DNA of 42,676 nt from Clostridia bacterium. GTDB lineage: Bacteria; Bacillota; Clostridia; Oscillospirales; Acutalibacteraceae. The notes beneath the pieces were generated by a model, which was given only the letters and a program-made list of their open reading frames with translations, searched no databases and was not told where the DNA came from. The stretch's first letter is position 1. Every line of letters starts with the position of its first letter. The stretch lies in NCBI GenBank assembly GCA_017395425.1, contig JAFPUM010000021.1, positions 1 to 42,676 of the forward strand. The letters are read 5' to 3'. The position numbers and the translations under genes are program-made. Of the stretch, positions 1 through 6,884 are shown piece after piece.

Positions 1-1461
1 CTTCTGCTTCTGCTTCTGCTTCTGCTTTTCCTTTTCGATTTCTTTCAGAATGAAATCTGCCGTTTGCTTGGAAGCCGTACCGTCTTCAAAATAGCCTTTG
101 CCGACAAAGAATGCCTGAAGCCGTTTGGCATAGTCTTCCTCGTCAAACTTCATAATATTGGCGCAGAGCTGTTCATCAGAAGAAGCAATCGAAAAAGGCG
201 TTTCACTCAGCGGATAATAGAAGCCGCGGGAATTAATATACTGCTCAATATCGCGGGCATAGATAAAGCCGGGACGACGGGTTGCGATGAAATCAAAAAT
301 CCAGCTGGAATAATCGGTGATACCCACGTCCACTGCCGCGAGAAGCTCCTGCATATCGTTGTAATCGCTCGCGTCGATCACATGATCCATCTGGGCAAAC
401 ATCTCCCGCAATGCCGGATTGTGGCGGTTGTGCATATGCGCTTTGACAAGGATCTTCCAATTGCCGCCGAATTTCTCTTCCAGCGCGTTTTTAAGCATAC
501 CGCAGTCGATGCGGATGGCGCTGACGTCGCCCTTGTTGTCGCGGAAGGTCGGCGCATAGAGCGCGGTATGAACATCCAACGGGATGTTGAAATTCGGGTT
601 GGTATAGACCTTTGTTCTGAGTCTTGCCAGTTCACCTTCATTGTAGAAAATATCGTTGCGCGGATGACCGTATCTCAGAAAGTGTACTTTTGTCTCATCC
701 GACCAAAAAGAATTTCGAAACACCCATTCATCGAAGGTGCTGTTGGTGAGGAAATAATCGATGTAGTCCTGCGACCGCTGCGCGATTCCCAGCCAATGCT
801 CGTCGCCGCCCAGCCGCTTGATGCCGAGAGAACCGTGCCATGTGTTGATATAAATCTGTCCGTCCTTTTTGGGGATATCCTTCCAGATGCAGTTGAGAGC
901 GTTGTCCACCCAGATTTTCGCCGTACCGAGCGCCACGAAGCTGGCAATCGAACCGCGCTGCACCAGCCGCACTCCCGGCGGAATCTCATATGCGTCCTTA
1001 TCCTGATACACCGCACGGTTGACCATGAAAATGATTTCACAATCCGCGTTGCGACGGCGCAATTCCTCCGCGATATAGCGGGGGTTGCAGGTATAGGTAT
1101 TCTGGAACGTACTGAATACAATGCGGTTGGGGACAATCGGGAGGTCTTTCATTAAGGAATACCGCGCGTCACGTCCGATGCGTTCGTCCATTTCCGCGAG
1201 TTTTCCGGGCGTTTTGTGGGCTTCCGCGGCTTTTTCGGTTTCAACCGTGACCGTCTCCACCGATTCGTCAGCCTCCTCCGGATGCGGTTCATCCTTCACC
1301 AGAAAATGAAACACGCCGCCGATTTTAGCCGCAGCTCTGCGAAGGTCTCTCCGGCGCTTGCGCAGAAAATACCCCTCCGCAAACGCAGTCTTCATTTTAA
1401 TGGAAAACTTGGATTTGTCAATCGACACTTGCTGGGTTTCCGGGTCAAAAATCAATTCCAT
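1..1461 (-). CDS. CDP-glycerol glycerophosphotransferase family protein (TagF/TagB-like), 3' end off the window
   Basis: The frame is open from an ATG at 1461 to the window edge (487 codons, no stop reached), so the C-terminus is missing. It has the marks of the Glyphos_transf family, which polymerises glycerol-phosphate or ribitol-phosphate units for teichoic acids or similar wall polymers. NTWHGS lies at residues 206-211, DYFLTNS follows, and ITDYSSWIFDF lies near residues 381-391. The first 110 or so residues match nothing I know and include an acidic Glu/Val/Thr stretch. The last visible residues are a Lys-Gln alternation encoded by cttctg hexamers at 1-24. A GAGGGAG ribosome site sits 9 bases before the ATG and a good promoter lies at 1502-1530. 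The family is clear, but the exact polymer cannot be told from sequence. Confidence 0.85.
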   Translation of the reverse strand, partial: MELIFDPETQQVSIDKSKFSIKMKTAFAEGYFLRKRRRDLRRAAAKIGGVFHFLVKDEPHPEEADESVETVTVETEKAAEAHKTPGKLAEMDERIGRDARYSLMKDLPIVPNRIVFSTFQNTYTCNPRYIAEELRRRNADCEIIFMVNRAVYQDKDAYEIPPGVRLVQRGSIASFVALGTAKIWVDNALNCIWKDIPKKDGQIYINTWHGSLGIKRLGGDEHWLGIAQRSQDYIDYFLTNSTFDEWVFRNSFWSDETKVHFLRYGHPRNDIFYNEGELARLRTKVYTNPNFNIPLDVHTALYAPTFRDNKGDVSAIRIDCGMLKNALEEKFGGNWKILVKAHMHNRHNPALREMFAQMDHVIDASDYNDMQELLAAVDVGITDYSSWIFDFIATRRPGFIYARDIEQYINSRGFYYPLSETPFSIASSDEQLCANIMKFDEEDYAKRLQAFFVGKGYFEDGTASKQTADFILKEIEKEKQKQKQKQK

Positions 1462-1501
1462 TATTTTTTCTCCCTCTCATACCAAAAAGGTTTCTTCCGT
1501 T

Positions 1502-1530
1502 ATTAAACCATACTGCCGCCGCTTTGTCAA
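1502..1530 (-). promoter_or_regulatory. Sigma-A type promoter of the glycerophosphotransferase gene
   Basis: On the minus strand TTGACA (1525-1530) and TTTAAT (1502-1507) are separated by 17 bases, about 40 bases before the ATG at 1461. The spacer contains GCGGCAGTATG, which recurs at the same place in the esterase promoter at 30208-30236. Confidence 0.7.
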
Positions 1531-1559
1531 GCGTAACCCCGTGAATCCATGAAATCTAC

Positions 1560-1610
1560 AAAAAACGAAACGCGGAGTGCGCCGTTTTTCTTTCCGCACA
1601 CTCCGCGTTT
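1560..1610 (-). terminator. Intrinsic terminator after the APH-like phosphotransferase
   Basis: The 12-bp arms AAACGCGGAGTG (1568-1579) and CACTCCGCGTTT (1599-1610) form a hairpin. On the minus strand it is followed by a short run of T (complement of 1560-1565). It lies 37 bases after the stop of the gene ending at 1647. Confidence 0.8.
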
Positions 1611-1646
1611 CTTACACGGCGCTGTGACGTCAGCGCCAACCGGCTC

Positions 1647-2402
1647 TTACTGATACTCTACCACGTTGACCCACTTGAGCAGGAAGTCCCGCTCTTCGGG
1701 CTTGCCCTTGACCGACTGGGACGCCGCCACAATCGGAAGCCACTGCTGCACATACTGACGCGCCGTGTCGCTCTTCTTGCAGTAAAGGCTCATATATCTC
1801 TCCGCCAGTTCCGTCTTGCCCTCGAGCGAGAACAGCAGATAGGTTCTCGCGGCGTCCGCCGCGCCGTTGCCCTGCGTGGCGTGGGACCAGTCCAGCACGA
1901 ATGCCTTGCCCTCGGCGTTGATAATGATATTGCTGGGATTGAAGTCGCCGTGGCAGATTTTGACGTGCTTCTTCATGCCCGCCAGACGCATATCCAGCTC
2001 GTAGCGGGTGGTCGCGTCGAGACCGGTTTCGGAAATCTTCCGTCTCATCTTATCCTGGAGCTTGTTGAGCAGCGGCGCGCGCTTGCTCTGGATTTCCAGC
2101 TGCAAATCCACAAACCGTTCCAGATATTCGTCCAGCTTTTCGGGATGGGCTTCCATCAGCGACGCCAGCGTCTGTCCCTCGATGTAATCGTATACAATCG
2201 CCCATTTGCCGTCGATTTTCGTGACCTGATCCACCTTGGGAATCGGCAGACCGGTTTCTTCCACACGGGCAGTGTTAAGCGCTTCATTGAGAATATCCGC
2301 CTTGGAAAAATCCTCCGCAAACACCTTCACGGTATAATCCCCGCAGCGGTAAATCGTCTTATTCGGACGCTCCGCGATAATTTCCATCTTGTCAAATTCC
2401 AT
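1647..2402 (-). CDS. APH/choline-kinase-like phosphotransferase
   Basis: This 251-residue protein has the aminoglycoside-phosphotransferase (APH) fold signature. The catalytic-loop motif HGDFNPSN is at 151-158 and the metal-binding VLDWSHA at 169-175. The N-terminal lobe has a plausible nucleotide-binding Lys in YTVKVF (residues 23-28). Family members phosphorylate antibiotics, choline, sugars or other small molecules, and the substrate cannot be read from sequence. An AAGGAGG ribosome site precedes the ATG. It lies 35 bases downstream of adhE on the same strand with no terminator between, so it may be co-transcribed with adhE. A strong terminator follows. Antibiotic resistance should not be assumed: similar kinases are common in clostridial core genomes. 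Confidence 0.85.
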   Translation of the reverse strand: MEFDKMEIIAERPNKTIYRCGDYTVKVFAEDFSKADILNEALNTARVEETGLPIPKVDQVTKIDGKWAIVYDYIEGQTLASLMEAHPEKLDEYLERFVDLQLEIQSKRAPLLNKLQDKMRRKISETGLDATTRYELDMRLAGMKKHVKICHGDFNPSNIIINAEGKAFVLDWSHATQGNGAADAARTYLLFSLEGKTELAERYMSLYCKKSDTARQYVQQWLPIVAASQSVKGKPEERDFLLKWVNVVEYQ

Positions 2403-2437
2403 AAATATGCCTCCTTGCCGGAATATAGGTCAGTTCC

Positions 2438-5035
2438 TTACTCGCCGTAGTAAGCCTTGCGATAAATCTCCTTCATCTCGCTGATGAGCGGATAGCGCGG
2501 ATTGGCGCCGGTGCACTGGTCGTCGAAGGCATATTCGGTCATTTCGTCGAGCGTCGCGAGGAAATCTTCTTCCTTCACGCCGTAATCCGCGATGGTCTTC
2601 CTGATACCGATGGCTTCCTTGAGCGCTTCCAGTTTGGCAATCAGACCTTCGAGCTTCTCGGTGTCGTCCCTGCCCTCAATGCCGAGATACTCGGCAATCT
2701 CCGCGTAACGGCGGAGGGTCTTGGGATGGTCATACTGCGAGAAGGTTCCCATCTTGGTGGGCGCTTCGGCGGCATTGTAGCGCATGACATGGGTCAGCAC
2801 CAGCGCGTTGGCGATACCGTGGGCGATATGATGATAAGCGCCCAGCTTGTGCGCCAGCGAGTGATTGATGCCGAGGAAGGCATTGGCGAATGCCATGCCC
2901 GCGAGCGTGGCGGCGTTTGCCATTTTCTCCCGTGCGGCAGGCTGATGATTGCCGTCCTCATAGCACAGCGGCAGATAGTCGAAAATCATCTTGATGGCTT
3001 GCAATGCCAGACCGTCGGTGTAATCGGTCGCCATGACGGACACATAGGCTTCCAGCGCGTGGCTCATCGCGTCGATGCCGGAGGCGGAGGTCAGTCCCTT
3101 GGGCGCGGTCATCTGCATATCCGCGTCCACAATCGCCATATTGGGCATGAGCTGATAGTCTGCCAGCGGATACTTCACGCCCGCGTCGTCGGTAATGACC
3201 GCGAAGGGCGTCACTTCCGAACCGGTGCCAGCGGAGGTCGGCACGGCGATGAAGTATGCCTTCTCGCCCATCTTGGGGAAGGTGTACACTCTCTTGCGGA
3301 TATCCATGAAGCGCATCGCCATATCCATGAAGTCGGCTTCGGGATGTTCGTACAGCACCCACATGATCTTGCCGGCGTCCATCGCGGAGCCGCCGCCGAC
3401 CGCGATAATGCAGTCCGGCTCAAAGGCGCGCATCTGCTTGACGCCTTCCTGCGCACAGGCAAGCGTCGGGTCGGGCGCGACGTCGAAGAAGGTGGCGTGG
3501 ATAATGCCCATTTCGTTGAGCTTGTCGGTAATGACCTTGGTATAGCCGTTTTTATACAGGAACTGGTCGGTGACAATGAAGACCCGCTTCCTGCCCAGCA
3601 CGTTCTTGATTTCTTCGAGCGCCACGGGCAGACAGCCCTTCTTGATATAGACCTTTTCAGGCGCGCGGAACCACAGCATATTCTCTCTCCTCTCGGCAAC
3701 GGTCTTGATATTGATGAGGTGCCTGACGCCGACGTTTTCCGATACGGAATTGCCGCCCCAGGAGCCGCAGCCCAATGTCAGCGAAGGCGCCAGCTTGAAA
3801 TTGTAGAGGTCGCCGATGCCGCCGTGGGAAGAAGGGGTATTGACCAGCACGCGGCAGGTCTTCATTCTCGCGCTGAACTCGTCAATTTTGGCGGTTTCGG
3901 TGAGCGCGTTGCAATAGAGGGAGGAGGTGTGACCGTAGCCGCCGTCGGCGATGAGCTGTTCCGCCTTGGCGAGCGCGTCGCCAAAGTCCTCCGCGCGGTA
4001 CATGGCAAGCACGGGAGACAGCTTCTCATGGGCGAATTCCTCGGAAATATCCACGCTCTCCACTTCGCCGATCAGAATCTTGGTGCTTTCCGGCACTTCC
4101 ACACCGGCGAGCGCCGCAATCGTCACCGGCTTCTGACCCACAATCTTCGCGTTGAGGGAGCCGTTGATGATCATGGTCTTTCTGACCTTGTCTTTTTCAT
4201 CGTCCTTGAGGAAATAGCAGCCTCTTCTGACAAATTCCTCGCGGACCGCGTCATAAATCTCCTTGTCCACGATGACCGACTGTTCGGACGCGCAGATCAT
4301 GCCGTTGTCAAAGGTCTTGGAATGGATAATGGAATTGACCGCCAGCAGGATATCGGCGGACCTGTCGATGATGGCGGGGGTATTGCCCGCGCCCACGCCG
4401 AGTGCCGGCTTGCCCGAACTGTAAGCCGCCTTGACCATGCCGGGACCGCCGGTTGCCAGAATGATATCGGCTTCCTTCATGACCAGATTGGTCATTTCCA
4501 GCGAAGGAACGTCAATCCAGCCGATGATGCCTTCCGGCGCGCCCGCCGCGACAGCCGCCTCCAGCACGATTTTCGCGGCGGCGATGGTGCTCTTTTTGGC
4601 ACGGGGGTGAGGGCTGATGATGATGCCATTTCTGGTTTTGAGACAGATGAGGGTCTTGAAAATCGCGGTAGAGGTGGGATTGGTCGTGGGAATGACCGCC
4701 GCCACCACGCCGATAGGTTCGGCGATTTTCTTCATGCCATAGACCTTGTCCTCTTCGATGACGCCGCAGGTCTTGGCGTCACGATAGGCATTGTAGATGT
4801 ACTCGGCGGCATAGTTGTTTTTGATGACCTTGTCTTCCACCACGCCCATGCCGGTTTCCTCCACCGCCATTTTAGCCAGCGGCAGCCGCGCCTGATTGGC
4901 GGCAATCGCCGCCGCCAGGAAGATTTTGTCCACCTGCTCTTGCGTGTAGGTCGCAAAGATCCGCTGCGCCTCCCTTACCTGCGCGAGCTTCTTCTCCAGC
5001 GCTTCCACGCCGTCTACGATTTCGTACTCTGCCAT
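2438..5035 (-). CDS. adhE: Bifunctional acetaldehyde-CoA/alcohol dehydrogenase AdhE
   Basis: AdhE reduces acetyl-CoA to acetaldehyde and then ethanol using two NADH, disposing of fermentation electrons. The protein is 865 residues, the usual AdhE length. The N-terminal aldehyde dehydrogenase half carries the catalytic Cys248 in [12 protein letters not shown]. The C-terminal iron-dependent alcohol dehydrogenase half shows [23 protein letters not shown] and the metal-ligand region [18 protein letters not shown]. The start at 5035 (MAEYEIVDG) is preferred over the in-frame ATG at 5089 because GGGAG precedes it and known AdhE proteins begin there. Upstream lie two promoters and a perfect Rex-type operator (5115-5132), which indicates control by the NADH/NAD ratio. 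The APH-like gene follows at 35 bases. Confidence 0.97.
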   Translation of the reverse strand: MAEYEIVDGVEALEKKLAQVREAQRIFATYTQEQVDKIFLAAAIAANQARLPLAKMAVEETGMGVVEDKVIKNNYAAEYIYNAYRDAKTCGVIEEDKVYGMKKIAEPIGVVAAVIPTTNPTSTAIFKTLICLKTRNGIIISPHPRAKKSTIAAAKIVLEAAVAAGAPEGIIGWIDVPSLEMTNLVMKEADIILATGGPGMVKAAYSSGKPALGVGAGNTPAIIDRSADILLAVNSIIHSKTFDNGMICASEQSVIVDKEIYDAVREEFVRRGCYFLKDDEKDKVRKTMIINGSLNAKIVGQKPVTIAALAGVEVPESTKILIGEVESVDISEEFAHEKLSPVLAMYRAEDFGDALAKAEQLIADGGYGHTSSLYCNALTETAKIDEFSARMKTCRVLVNTPSSHGGIGDLYNFKLAPSLTLGCGSWGGNSVSENVGVRHLINIKTVAERRENMLWFRAPEKVYIKKGCLPVALEEIKNVLGRKRVFIVTDQFLYKNGYTKVITDKLNEMGIIHATFFDVAPDPTLACAQEGVKQMRAFEPDCIIAVGGGSAMDAGKIMWVLYEHPEADFMDMAMRFMDIRKRVYTFPKMGEKAYFIAVPTSAGTGSEVTPFAVITDDAGVKYPLADYQLMPNMAIVDADMQMTAPKGLTSASGIDAMSHALEAYVSVMATDYTDGLALQAIKMIFDYLPLCYEDGNHQPAAREKMANAATLAGMAFANAFLGINHSLAHKLGAYHHIAHGIANALVLTHVMRYNAAEAPTKMGTFSQYDHPKTLRRYAEIAEYLGIEGRDDTEKLEGLIAKLEALKEAIGIRKTIADYGVKEEDFLATLDEMTEYAFDDQCTGANPRYPLISEMKEIYRKAYYGE

Positions 5036-5114
5036 TGTAAAATCTCCCATCTTATTGGAATCTGATAATCCCCCGCAAATCTGCCGCACGGCATTTCCGC
5101 AGGGGGAGAATGAC

Positions 5115-5132
5115 TTGTTAATAGTTTAACAA
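5115..5132. promoter_or_regulatory. Perfect Rex-type operator upstream of adhE
   Basis: The 18-base palindrome TTGTTAATAGTTTAACAA matches TTGTTAA-N4-TTAACAA, the form reported for clostridial Rex redox repressors. It covers the -10 element of the adhE-proximal promoter (5123-5128), where a bound repressor would block RNA polymerase. It ends 80 bases upstream of the adhE start codon. adhE is a known Rex target in Clostridia. No rex gene is in the window. Confidence 0.85.
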
Positions 5133-5151
5133 ACTTTGAAATGATTGTCAA
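5123..5151 (-). promoter_or_regulatory. Proximal adhE promoter
   Basis: On the minus strand TTGACA (5146-5151) and TAAACT (5123-5128) are 17 bases apart. The -10 element lies inside the Rex-type palindrome. Confidence 0.6.
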
Positions 5152-5206
5152 GCCGTTCATCCTCTTTTGCAGGGACATGAATCTCCTTACGCCTGCTATC
5201 CTATTC

Positions 5207-5235
5207 ATTATAACCAATCTTTATAGAAAATTCAA
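5207..5235 (-). promoter_or_regulatory. Distal adhE promoter
   Basis: On the minus strand TTGAAT (5230-5235) and TATAAT (5207-5212) are separated by 17 bases. Its transcript would pass through the Rex site and a short leader frame (5178 to 5014) that has an AAGGAG ribosome site. Confidence 0.6.
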
Positions 5236-5266
5236 CATTTATCTTGCATTCTATGGTAAAATTTAT

Positions 5267-5361
5267 TAGGGATACGCTGATTAAAGGCGTAGCCGTCGAT
5301 TCGCCCGCGCGAGAATACGTCACCGAGCGGGGGCAGAATCGACTTAATCAGCGTATCCCTA
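5267..5361. mobile_element. 91-bp MITE-like palindrome with TA target duplication
   Basis: Perfect 16-bp terminal inverted repeats, GGGATACGCTGATTAA (5269-5284) and its complement (5344-5359), are flanked by TA on both sides (5267-5268 and 5360-5361). A second inner inverted repeat (GTCGATTC with GAATCGAC) makes most of the element foldable. There is no coding capacity. TA duplication is the hallmark of IS630/Tc1-type transposition, and the element resembles in design the RUP elements of pneumococcus. Family assignment is inference. It lies between the distal adhE promoter and the micro-ORF at 5423. Confidence 0.6.
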
Positions 5362-5371
5362 GAATATAAGA

Positions 5372-5395
5372 GGAAGTCTTTGATGAAAGACTTCC
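5372..5395 (+). other. Short perfect leader hairpin
   Basis: GGAAGTCTTT and AAAGACTTCC (10-bp arms, 4-base loop) lie 27 bases upstream of the 40-codon micro-ORF. It could stabilise or regulate that transcript. No T run follows, so it is not a terminator. Confidence 0.4.
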
Positions 5396-5422
5396 AGAAG
5401 GAAAGGTGGTGTATGGATTCCC

Positions 5423-5545
5423 ATGAGAAGAAACATTATGGCAGCGTTTGCGCTCTCCCTGAGCATTGTCGGCACCGTCATTTCCATTACGGGCATCGTG
5501 CTGGCAGGCTGCGCACTCGGCAGCAGAAGACGTCTTCACAGATAA
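5423..5545 (+). CDS. Putative 40-residue single-span membrane micro-protein
   Basis: An ATG at 5423 opens a 40-codon frame. The basic start MRRN is followed by about 27 hydrophobic residues (residues 5-33, including SIVGTVISITGIVLAGCAL) and a basic tail (RRRLHR) before TAA. AAAGGTGG lies 14-20 bases before the ATG, so the ribosome site is distant. A bidirectional terminator follows at 5598. The hydrophobic segment with basic ends is what a small membrane protein would show and is not expected from random sequence, but I recognise no family. An overlapping frame from 5380 has no such features and is taken as spurious. Confidence 0.45.
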   Translation: MRRNIMAAFALSLSIVGTVISITGIVLAGCALGSRRRLHR

Positions 5546-5597
5546 CACGCCGCGGGAAAGGGACCGCACACATCCGTTATCCCCGGTATCCGCAGAT

Positions 5598-5650
5598 AAA
5601 AATCCGGATCGGCAGAAACCGCTTGTCTCTGCCAATCCGGATTTTTTTCT
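5598..5650. terminator. Bidirectional intrinsic terminator
   Basis: The arms AAAAATCCGGATCGGCAGA (5598-5616) and TCTGCCAATCCGGATTTTT (5628-5646) pair with one G-T mismatch. There are T runs on both strands. It ends both the rightward micro-ORF and the leftward Spo0A-like gene. Confidence 0.85.
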
Positions 5651-5666
5651 TTTGTCCCGGCAAACG

Positions 5667-6485
5667 TCATCTGTAAATATTCGGCTGAAGCCGGAGGCGG
5701 TCGGCAATCATGGCAATAAACTCGCTGTTGGTGGGCTTGCCTCTGCCGTGATGAATCGTATAGCCGAAATAGGAATTCAGGACGTCAATATCCCCTCTGT
5801 CCCATGCGACTTCAATGGCGTGGCGGATGGCACGTTCCACCCGCGACGGTGTGGTATCGAACCGCTGCGCCACACACGGATACAGCCGCTTGGTGACGGC
5901 ATTCATCATATCGGGATACTGCACCGTGGTCATGATGGCAAAGCGGACATACTGATATCCCTTGATATGCGCCGGAATGCCGATCTGATGAATGATATCG
6001 GTCACAGCCAGTTCATATCTGACAGAAACCGTATCCCTTTGTCCGTCAGCGTGATTCCTGTGATACGGCATATACGGCAGAACATCTTTGCCGCCGTCCG
6101 AAAGAAGCAGATCGCAAAGGAGCCTGGGGCTCCCCGTCTTGTTCATCACCATCGCGGCGCCGGCACTGTAAAGCTGGCGTTCCATGCGAAGGGACGGAAA
6201 CTCGGTGATTACCACAAATCGCGGGACATGGTTTTCCATGCTCCGGCGAATGGCTTCCATCAGCGTCATGGCGTCGCTGCTGCCGATAAACAAATCCAGC
6301 ACCAGTATATCGGGACAGCATCGTTTCACCGCGGAAAGAATGGTTTCACAGTCGTTATGGACTGACATAATCCCCTCCAATCTTTGGGAATCAGGCGCCT
6401 CTCCGTCACGCGCAGACTGCATTTGCATGTTTCTGAGAAGCTTCTGCTTGTTTTCATGGGACATGATTGCTTTTACAGGATTCAT
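5667..6485 (-). CDS. spo0A: Spo0A-family sporulation response regulator with an altered receiver pocket
   Basis: Spo0A is the master transcription regulator of entry into sporulation. The C-terminal DNA-binding domain is textbook, with IIHQIGIPAHIKGYQYVR, TPSRVERAIRHAIEVAW and KPTNSEFIAMIADRLRL. The receiver is divergent. It keeps the phospho-acceptor D64 (ILVLDLF), T94 (VVITEF) and K116 (MVMNKTG). The Mg-binding acidic pair that is D10-D11 in B. subtilis reads H10-E11 here (MSHENK). An insertion of about 8 residues follows. The start at 6485 aligns exactly with B. subtilis Spo0A numbering. The frame extends upstream to 6566, but no start there has a good ribosome site. Two Spo0A-box-like sites lie upstream (6745-6751, 6794-6800). 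It may be the main Spo0A of this lineage or a paralogue. Confidence 0.9.
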   Translation of the reverse strand: MNPVKAIMSHENKQKLLRNMQMQSARDGEAPDSQRLEGIMSVHNDCETILSAVKRCCPDILVLDLFIGSSDAMTLMEAIRRSMENHVPRFVVITEFPSLRMERQLYSAGAAMVMNKTGSPRLLCDLLLSDGGKDVLPYMPYHRNHADGQRDTVSVRYELAVTDIIHQIGIPAHIKGYQYVRFAIMTTVQYPDMMNAVTKRLYPCVAQRFDTTPSRVERAIRHAIEVAWDRGDIDVLNSYFGYTIHHGRGKPTNSEFIAMIADRLRLQPNIYR

Positions 6486-6744
6486 GGATATCGCACTGGC
6501 TTTCATCAAAATTTCCGGAAAAAACCGTTCCGTAATCATATCACAACGTGCGGTTTTTTTCAACATCTTTCGGGGAATTTTTACTGCTCGCTGTGAAATT
6601 TGTCACGATGCACAAATACCTCACTTTGCGGTAAAAAATGGGAACAAAAAAATTTTAGTCAAATTGTATTTTACAGGGAAATGATTCTGTACAGGCTCCG
6701 CAAAAAACCGACGTTTCTATGCCTGTTTCGGAATGTGAAATATG

Positions 6745-6800
6745 TTCGACAAAATTCATGGCGCTTGTGCAGCTATCCAAACAACGCCCAAACTTCGACA
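6745..6800 (-). promoter_or_regulatory. Two Spo0A-box-like sites
   Basis: The core TGTCGAA occurs twice on the minus strand, as TTTTGTCGAA (complement of 6745-6754) and CCTGTCGAA (complement of 6794-6802). They lie 260-315 bases upstream of the Spo0A-like start, in a 400-base gene-free stretch. The core also occurs elsewhere by chance, including inside genes, so only the pairing is suggestive. Confidence 0.35.
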
Positions 6801-6814
6801 GGAATAACACAACC

Positions 6815-6856
6815 AAAAAACGTGACGGCATTCCGGTAAATGACGTCACGTTTTTG
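6815..6856 (-). terminator. Terminator after spoIVA
   Basis: AAAAAACGTGACG (6815-6827) pairs with CGTCACGTTTTT (6844-6855). Read leftward, the hairpin is followed by TTTTTT, and it lies 29 bases after the spoIVA stop. The rest of the gene-free stretch 6486-6884 holds only the Spo0A-box-like sites. No convincing gene is seen there. Confidence 0.8.
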
Positions 6857-6884
6857 TTTCTCCGTTTTTTTATTATATAAAAAA

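Noticed and set aside
1647-2402. Antibiotic resistance gene
   Set aside because: The APH fold is present, but nothing in the sequence or context indicates antibiotic substrates; metabolic kinases share the same motifs.
2726-5065. 779-codon open frame on the plus strand
   Set aside because: It is antisense to adhE. The protein has no recognisable domain and is rich in His, Arg and Gly, as expected from the complement of GC-ending codons.
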